Shown: positions 22,502 through 25,810 of the stretch, piece by piece
Layout of the letters: the number at the start of each line of letters is the position of its first letter
Position numbering within the stretch: position 1 is the stretch's first letter
Assembly: GCA_910587555.1 (NCBI GenBank)
Contig: CAJULV010000056.1
Location: forward strand, 1-25,810
Reading direction: 5' to 3'
DNA from: an uncultured Acetatifactor sp.
GTDB taxonomy: Bacteria; Bacillota; Clostridia; Lachnospirales; Lachnospiraceae
DNA: 25,810 nt
Notes under the pieces: generated by a model
What the model was told of the DNA's origin: nothing
Seen by the model: only the letters and a program-made list of their open reading frames with translations
Database searches by the model: none
Program-made: the position numbers and the translations under genes

Positions 22502-24004
22502 TTATTTCCGCACCTTTTCCAGTTTTTCTATCTGATCAGTGATGTCAGTCCAACCGCTCATTTCCCCGGAAAATCCCCGTTCCAGATAACCGTTCAGCCA
22601 GAATTTCACCTGGGTCACGGTTCCCTCTCTGGCAAAAAACCTGGTGTCCCCTCCCCCTCTGTTGTCAGAACACCAGATAACCATCAGGTCATTTTGGAGG
22701 CCCGGAAACATGTCAAACGCCTGTATCCCCCACTCCAGAACTACCTTCTGGTATTTTCCCTGTTGGATGCCTTCTACCGCCAGTTCCACATCCCTTGCGG
22801 AGAAAAATTTGTGTTCGTCATGCCAGCTCTCTCCAAAAATCACCAGGAGCTGATGCCAATTGGCCATTCGCCCCTTCTGATCATGCAGAAGCTGACGCCA
22901 GAAGAATTCCACATCTCCCCGCGGGACATGAGATTCATGTTCAGGTTCCGTTTCCTCACCGGTTCCTTCCTTTTCCAGACCTGTATCAGCTTCTGATTCT
23001 GTGTCAGCCCCTTCCGCCTCCGAGCCATTTTCAGGTTCCATTTCCCTATCAGTCCCTTCAGTTTTCAAGCCATTTTCAGATTCTATTTCCCTATCAATCC
23101 CTTCGGTTTCCAAGCCATTTTCAGCTTCTATTTCTTCGTCCGTCTCTTCCGTTTCCGAGCCATTTTCAGGTTCTATTTCCCTATCAGTCCCTTCAGTTTC
23201 CAAGCCATTTTCAGGTTTCGTTTCCTCACCGGTTCCTTCCTTTTCCAGACCTGTACCCGCTTCTGATTCTGTGTCAGTCCCTTCCGCCTCCGAGCCATTT
23301 TCAGATTCTATTTCCCTATCACTCTCTTCGGTTTCCAAGCCATTTTCAGCTTCTATTTCTTCGTCCGTTTCTTCATCCTCGACTTCATTCACTTCTATAC
23401 TGTCCCACTGTGAAAAATCGGGGCTGCCTGCCAACAATTGTTTCAGCCATTCCACTGCCTTATCCGGCTCTGTACTTTTCTGATATACTCCATACCCATC
23501 CTTGGAATTCTCAAGGTATGCCGCCAAAATAATTTGAGACCGATAAAAACAGATTATGTGCGTCAACCTGCCGTCAACTCCTTCCACCGGAAGCGGCGGC
23601 AGAATCTGGAGAGTAAAACTCCTGTAATTTTGGCTTTCCGTCAGGATGTCCATCTGTTTCCGCAGAAGTTCAGGTGTAACCAGAGAGCTTCTGTTTCCGG
23701 CGGTATCCGTAAGAATAAACTGACTTGCCGGCTCCTGTTCCGGTTTTTTATCCGGTCTCACCAGATCACGCACGCCGTCCCATATGCCCCACAGTCCAAA
23801 GCCCGCCATGCCCAGTCCTGTCAGAAACCGGATGATTCCAATCCCTTCCTTCATCTCGGCAAGGCCTATGACAGCCAGACCAAACCCCAGAAATGCCCCG
23901 TAACCTCCCAAGATCAGCGGTATCAGGCGCAGTCGTTTTCCGCCTTTACAGTGTGTTGCTTTTCCTTCCTGTTTTACCCTTTTATCCAAACCCGCTCTTT
24001 GCAT
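22502..24004 (-). CDS. Membrane protein with ten acidic 15-residue repeats
   Basis: 500 residues, not a family I know. A basic N-terminus is followed by two close membrane helices (about 26-50 and 54-77), so both ends probably face the cytosol. Residues 90-205 form a mixed alpha/beta region. Residues 209-359 are ten repeats of the type TEGTDREIEPENGSE, extremely acidic. The last 140 residues are again globular, Trp-rich (FFWRQLLHDQKGRMANWHQL, VLEWGIQAFDMFPGLQND). The two globular parts may be one type of domain duplicated, but I cannot show this. AGGAAGGG before the ATG at 24004 fixes the start. It is a single-gene unit by position. Confidence 0.75.
   Translation of the reverse strand: MQRAGLDKRVKQEGKATHCKGGKRLRLIPLILGGYGAFLGFGLAVIGLAEMKEGIGIIRFLTGLGMAGFGLWGIWDGVRDLVRPDKKPEQEPASQFILTDTAGNRSSLVTPELLRKQMDILTESQNYRSFTLQILPPLPVEGVDGRLTHIICFYRSQIILAAYLENSKDGYGVYQKSTEPDKAVEWLKQLLAGSPDFSQWDSIEVNEVEDEETDEEIEAENGLETEESDREIESENGSEAEGTDTESEAGTGLEKEGTGEETKPENGLETEGTDREIEPENGSETEETDEEIEAENGLETEGIDREIESENGLKTEGTDREMEPENGSEAEGADTESEADTGLEKEGTGEETEPEHESHVPRGDVEFFWRQLLHDQKGRMANWHQLLVIFGESWHDEHKFFSARDVELAVEGIQQGKYQKVVLEWGIQAFDMFPGLQNDLMVIWCSDNRGGGDTRFFAREGTVTQVKFWLNGYLERGFSGEMSGWTDITDQIEKLEKVRK
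22928..23380. repeat. Ten 45-bp tandem repeats with higher-order duplication
   Basis: Units of 45 bp encode 15 residues each. Units 1 and 6, 2 and 7, 3 and 9, and 4 and 10 are closest to one another, so a block of about five units was itself duplicated. Signature variants are TDTESEA(G/D)TGLE and KEGTGEET(K/E)PE, each occurring exactly twice. All changes keep frame. Confidence 0.88.
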
Positions 24005-24338
24005 TTCCCTTCCTCTTTCTCTTTCCACTCTGTTCCGGCTGCTCCGGCGCTTCCCACTCCATCATCAAAACAACATTTCAAAACAGAAAGCAGCTCTCCT
24101 GCTGCTGATTTCTTATTTTACCATATTCAGGCAGCTTTTTCCATTGTCTGATGCATGTAGTACAGCAGTTTTGCTACGCAAATAAAATATGCCCCTATGC
24201 CAAACCGGGAAAATGGAGTATAATAGATCTGCCAAAGACAAACTGCCAGGAAACAGGCCGTTTTTTATTCGTATATGCAGAGAGAAAATGCATACGCTAA
24301 AGCTAAAGCCATCGGCGAACAGACTATGGAGGTGCCTT
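24005..24338. other. Intergenic region between diverging genes
   Basis: No gene on either strand. TATAAT at 24219-24224 may be the -10 for the DUF1801-like gene, though the -35 region 17 nt upstream (TATGCC) is poor. The plus-strand frame of the downstream gene is open back to 24189, but the Shine-Dalgarno places its start at 24339. Confidence 0.4.
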
Positions 24339-24746
24339 ATGTGGAAATGTCCCAAATGCGGAAAAGAATTTAAGAATACCAATCAAAGTCATTATTGCGG
24401 CGATAAGCCAAAAACCATTGAAGAATATATTCTGTGTCAGGACCCCGGGAAGCAGGCAGATCTGTTTCTCGTCAGAAAGACACTTCAGCAGGCGCTGCCT
24501 GATGCGGAGGAGCGCATCTCCTGGAGCATGCCCACTTACTGGAAAAAACATAACATTCTCCATTTTGCCGCAGCCAAAGCGCACATCGGCTTTTATCCCG
24601 GTCCGGACGCCGTGGCAGAATTTAAAGAGGAACTGCAGAAATATAAAACGGATAAGGGAACCATACGCATTGCCTACGGAAACATTGATACGGACTTAAT
24701 TCAGAAAATTGCCCTATGGTGTTGGGAGACAGGGCACCATGCCTGA
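24339..24746 (+). CDS. DUF1801-like protein with N-terminal zinc ribbon
   Basis: 135 residues. The first 21 form a small zinc-finger-like unit, MWKCPKCGKEFKNTNQSHYC, with C-X2-C and His-X-Cys. The rest follows the DUF1801/YdhG pattern: TIEEYI, VRKTLQQALPDAEERISWSM, PTYWKKHNILHFAAAKAHIG, FYPGPDAVAEFKEEL and KGTIRIAYG. The function of the family is unknown; the fold is SRPBCC-unrelated and cytosolic. GGAGGTG before the ATG at 24339 settles the start. It stands alone between a diverging and a converging gene. Confidence 0.85.
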   Translation: MWKCPKCGKEFKNTNQSHYCGDKPKTIEEYILCQDPGKQADLFLVRKTLQQALPDAEERISWSMPTYWKKHNILHFAAAKAHIGFYPGPDAVAEFKEELQKYKTDKGTIRIAYGNIDTDLIQKIALWCWETGHHA

Positions 24747-24814
24747 TTTTTCCCTCCACGGAAAACTTTCAGATCTGCCAAACGGGAGAAGAAATTTCTT
24801 TCTGTCCCTCTCAA

Positions 24815-24847
24815 AAAACAGGAAACCTTTTCCTGATTTCCTGTTTT
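24815..24847. terminator. Bidirectional terminator
   Basis: AAAACAGGAAA (24815-24825) pairs with TTTCCTGTTTT (24837-24847), 11 pairs and an 11-nt loop. A-rich on one flank and T-rich on the other, it can serve the DUF1801-like gene on the plus strand and the converging gene at 24936-25409. Confidence 0.65.
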
Positions 24848-24935
24848 GATGTGCCATTTTGTATATAAAGCCACTTTCTCAAAGGTACTGTTTATAGGGG
24901 TTATAGGGGTCTTTGCCGCCCCCCCGGCTGTTTTG

Positions 24936-25409
24936 CTATTTTATACCATCAGCAGCATTCCCCTGCAGACTTTTCAGCATTTGCAGAGTATCGTCTATAT
25001 TATTCATATGCCATGTACCGGTTGCTCCCATAAATGCACTGACCCCTTTTTTCGGCGACAGCAGACATATTGTATCCGACTCCGTCGTAATTGAAACCCT
25101 ATAATTCGTTCCTTTCTCTGTGATTCCTACGGATTGGATGGACGAATAGGATAACTGCAACGCTACCTTATTTTCCAACGTATAGTATGCGACAGTCCCG
25201 GCAGCAACATGCATATGCATTGGAATAAAGACCAACTCATTCTTGCACATCTGCAGAATATAAGGCTCTGAACTAAAGAAATGTGCCAGCTTATCCCCTA
25301 AATTATCATTTGGAGCATATTCCACAAGGATTGCTCTGTTCCCCACAGGCTCTAAGCCTATCTCCACGAGATACTTACGCCCAGTTTCGTCTAACGTCAT
25401 TTTTGCCAT
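24936..25409 (-). CDS. Unknown cytosolic protein, beta-rich
   Basis: 157 residues, not recognised. No signal or membrane segment. Alternating patterns (RAILVEYA, ELVFIPMHMH, TVAYYTLENKVALQLSYSSI, NYRVSITTESDTICLLSP) followed by one final helix (NNIDDTLQMLKSL) resemble a pleckstrin-homology-like fold, as in bacterial PH proteins; this is an impression, not a match. AGGAGG precedes the ATG at 25409. The gene has a near-consensus promoter overlapped by a small palindrome, so it is probably well expressed and regulated. Confidence 0.75.
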   Translation of the reverse strand: MAKMTLDETGRKYLVEIGLEPVGNRAILVEYAPNDNLGDKLAHFFSSEPYILQMCKNELVFIPMHMHVAAGTVAYYTLENKVALQLSYSSIQSVGITEKGTNYRVSITTESDTICLLSPKKGVSAFMGATGTWHMNNIDDTLQMLKSLQGNAADGIK

Positions 25410-25451
25410 TTTTAATATCCTCCTATATTGTTGTGAAGTGTATTCCGCTTC

Positions 25452-25464
25452 TATACGAAGTATA
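25452..25464. promoter_or_regulatory. Small palindrome over the -10
   Basis: TATAC-GAA-GTATA (25452-25464), a perfect 5-bp inverted repeat with 3-nt centre. It overlaps the -10 hexamer of the promoter at 25459-25487 and could be a repressor site. Confidence 0.4.
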
Positions 25465-25487
25465 ATTTATTTCCGACTATATGTCAA
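25459..25487 (-). promoter_or_regulatory. Near-consensus sigma-A promoter
   Basis: On the minus strand TTGACA (25482-25487), 17-nt spacer and TATACT (25459-25464). It lies 50 bases upstream of the start codon at 25409. Confidence 0.78.
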
Positions 25488-25570
25488 GTATTTCTTACAT
25501 TTAGAATCAAATAAATAGACATGCTCATTTTGGGTATTCTGTGCATGGCTTAATCTGCTATGGGTGCAGG

Positions 25571-25810
25571 TTATCTGATTTTCCTCAAAATCAGCAATGC
25601 AATATCAGCAGTTAAAAGAAAGAGAGTATAAACTGTCTGTATTCCATTTGACAACCGAACTACATTATCTATAAACCACCCAGAAAAAAATGCGGCAATA
25701 TTCAGAAGAACAAACAGCACGGCAAAAGCAATCAAAGAAGCTGTAGCAATCAGCCCTCGCCCTCTTTCATCCTTTCCCTCTTTTGAAAAATAGAAAAATA
25801 CAAAAAAGCC
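25571..25810 (-). CDS. Membrane protein, C-terminal part (5' end outside window)
   Basis: The minus-strand frame is open from the window edge for 79 codons to a TAA at 25571. It begins GFFVFFYFSKEGKDERGRGL, the end of one membrane segment and a charged cytosolic loop, followed by helix IATASLIAFAVLFVLLNIAAFF and, after a short outer loop, a final helix (TVYTLFLLTADIALLILRKIR). KDERG loops are common in small Firmicutes membrane proteins often encoded beside a helix-turn-helix regulator, but the upstream gene is not visible. Function unknown. The 94 bases between its stop and the next promoter show no terminator that I can see. Confidence 0.72.
   Translation of the reverse strand, partial: GFFVFFYFSKEGKDERGRGLIATASLIAFAVLFVLLNIAAFFSGWFIDNVVRLSNGIQTVYTLFLLTADIALLILRKIR

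Noticed and set aside
22928..23380. CRISPR array
   Set aside because: Units are contiguous 45-bp coding repeats without unique spacers of constant length. No cas gene is present.
22795..23532. Plus-strand ORFs with Phe/Pro/Ser repeats opposite the acidic repeat gene
   Set aside because: The repeat reads in all frames because the unit is a multiple of three; only the minus strand has flanking globular and membrane parts and a ribosome binding site.

Overview
The window reads as a chromosomal segment of a Gram-positive anaerobe of the class Clostridia, most likely Lachnospiraceae. Supporting this are strong GGAGG-type ribosome binding sites before almost every gene, intermediate base composition, an ECF transporter S component without a dedicated energy module, Rrf2 and XRE regulators, an EFR1-type flavodoxin-ferredoxin, and the remnant of a long sigma factor type I associate with this family. 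The assignment is inference; no rRNA or tRNA gene is present.

Layout. 1-1.7 kb: the 3' end of an ABC exporter, then a convergent methyltransferase. 2.1-4.8 kb: a sulfur cassette with a promoter overlapped by a long palindromic operator, O-acetylhomoserine sulfhydrylase, an ECF S component and an Rrf2 regulator, flanked by two copies of a ~70 bp repeat. 5.0-9.2 kb: minus-strand genes for a flavodoxin/ferredoxin, a beheaded uridine kinase, two proteins with a membrane segment at each end, an LprI-domain lipoprotein and a DUF5808-like peptide. 9.4-10.0 kb: an internally deleted sigma factor gene. 10.4-11.4 kb: two Nudix hydrolases. 11.4-14.1 kb: a beheaded ApbE flavin transferase followed by its likely substrate, a membrane iron-sulfur protein with two FMN-binding domains. 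14.3-15.8 kb: an Rpn-type nuclease whose C-terminal segment is a separate overlapping ORF, then an XRE regulator. 16.0-20.5 kb: a minus-strand response regulator, histidine kinase, two ABC-2 permeases and an ATPase. 20.5-22.3 kb: a tail-less 5'-3' exonuclease gene and a Sel1-repeat protein. 22.5-24.0 kb: a membrane protein with ten acidic 15-residue repeats. 24.3-25.8 kb: a DUF1801-like protein, an unknown protein behind a near-consensus promoter, and the end of a membrane protein.

Two themes cut across the window. First, gene decay by deletion: uridine kinase, sigma factor and ApbE have lost internal or N-terminal parts, the exonuclease has lost its C-terminus, and the Rpn gene is split. Second, short in-frame tandem repeats occur in several unrelated genes (18 bp, 18 bp, 45 bp and 54 nt units), with 15-16 bp repeats in two gene leaders, suggesting an active slippage or recombination process. 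The more interesting working modules are the self-contained sulfur cassette, the flavinylated electron-transfer protein, and the Rpn pair beside its regulator.
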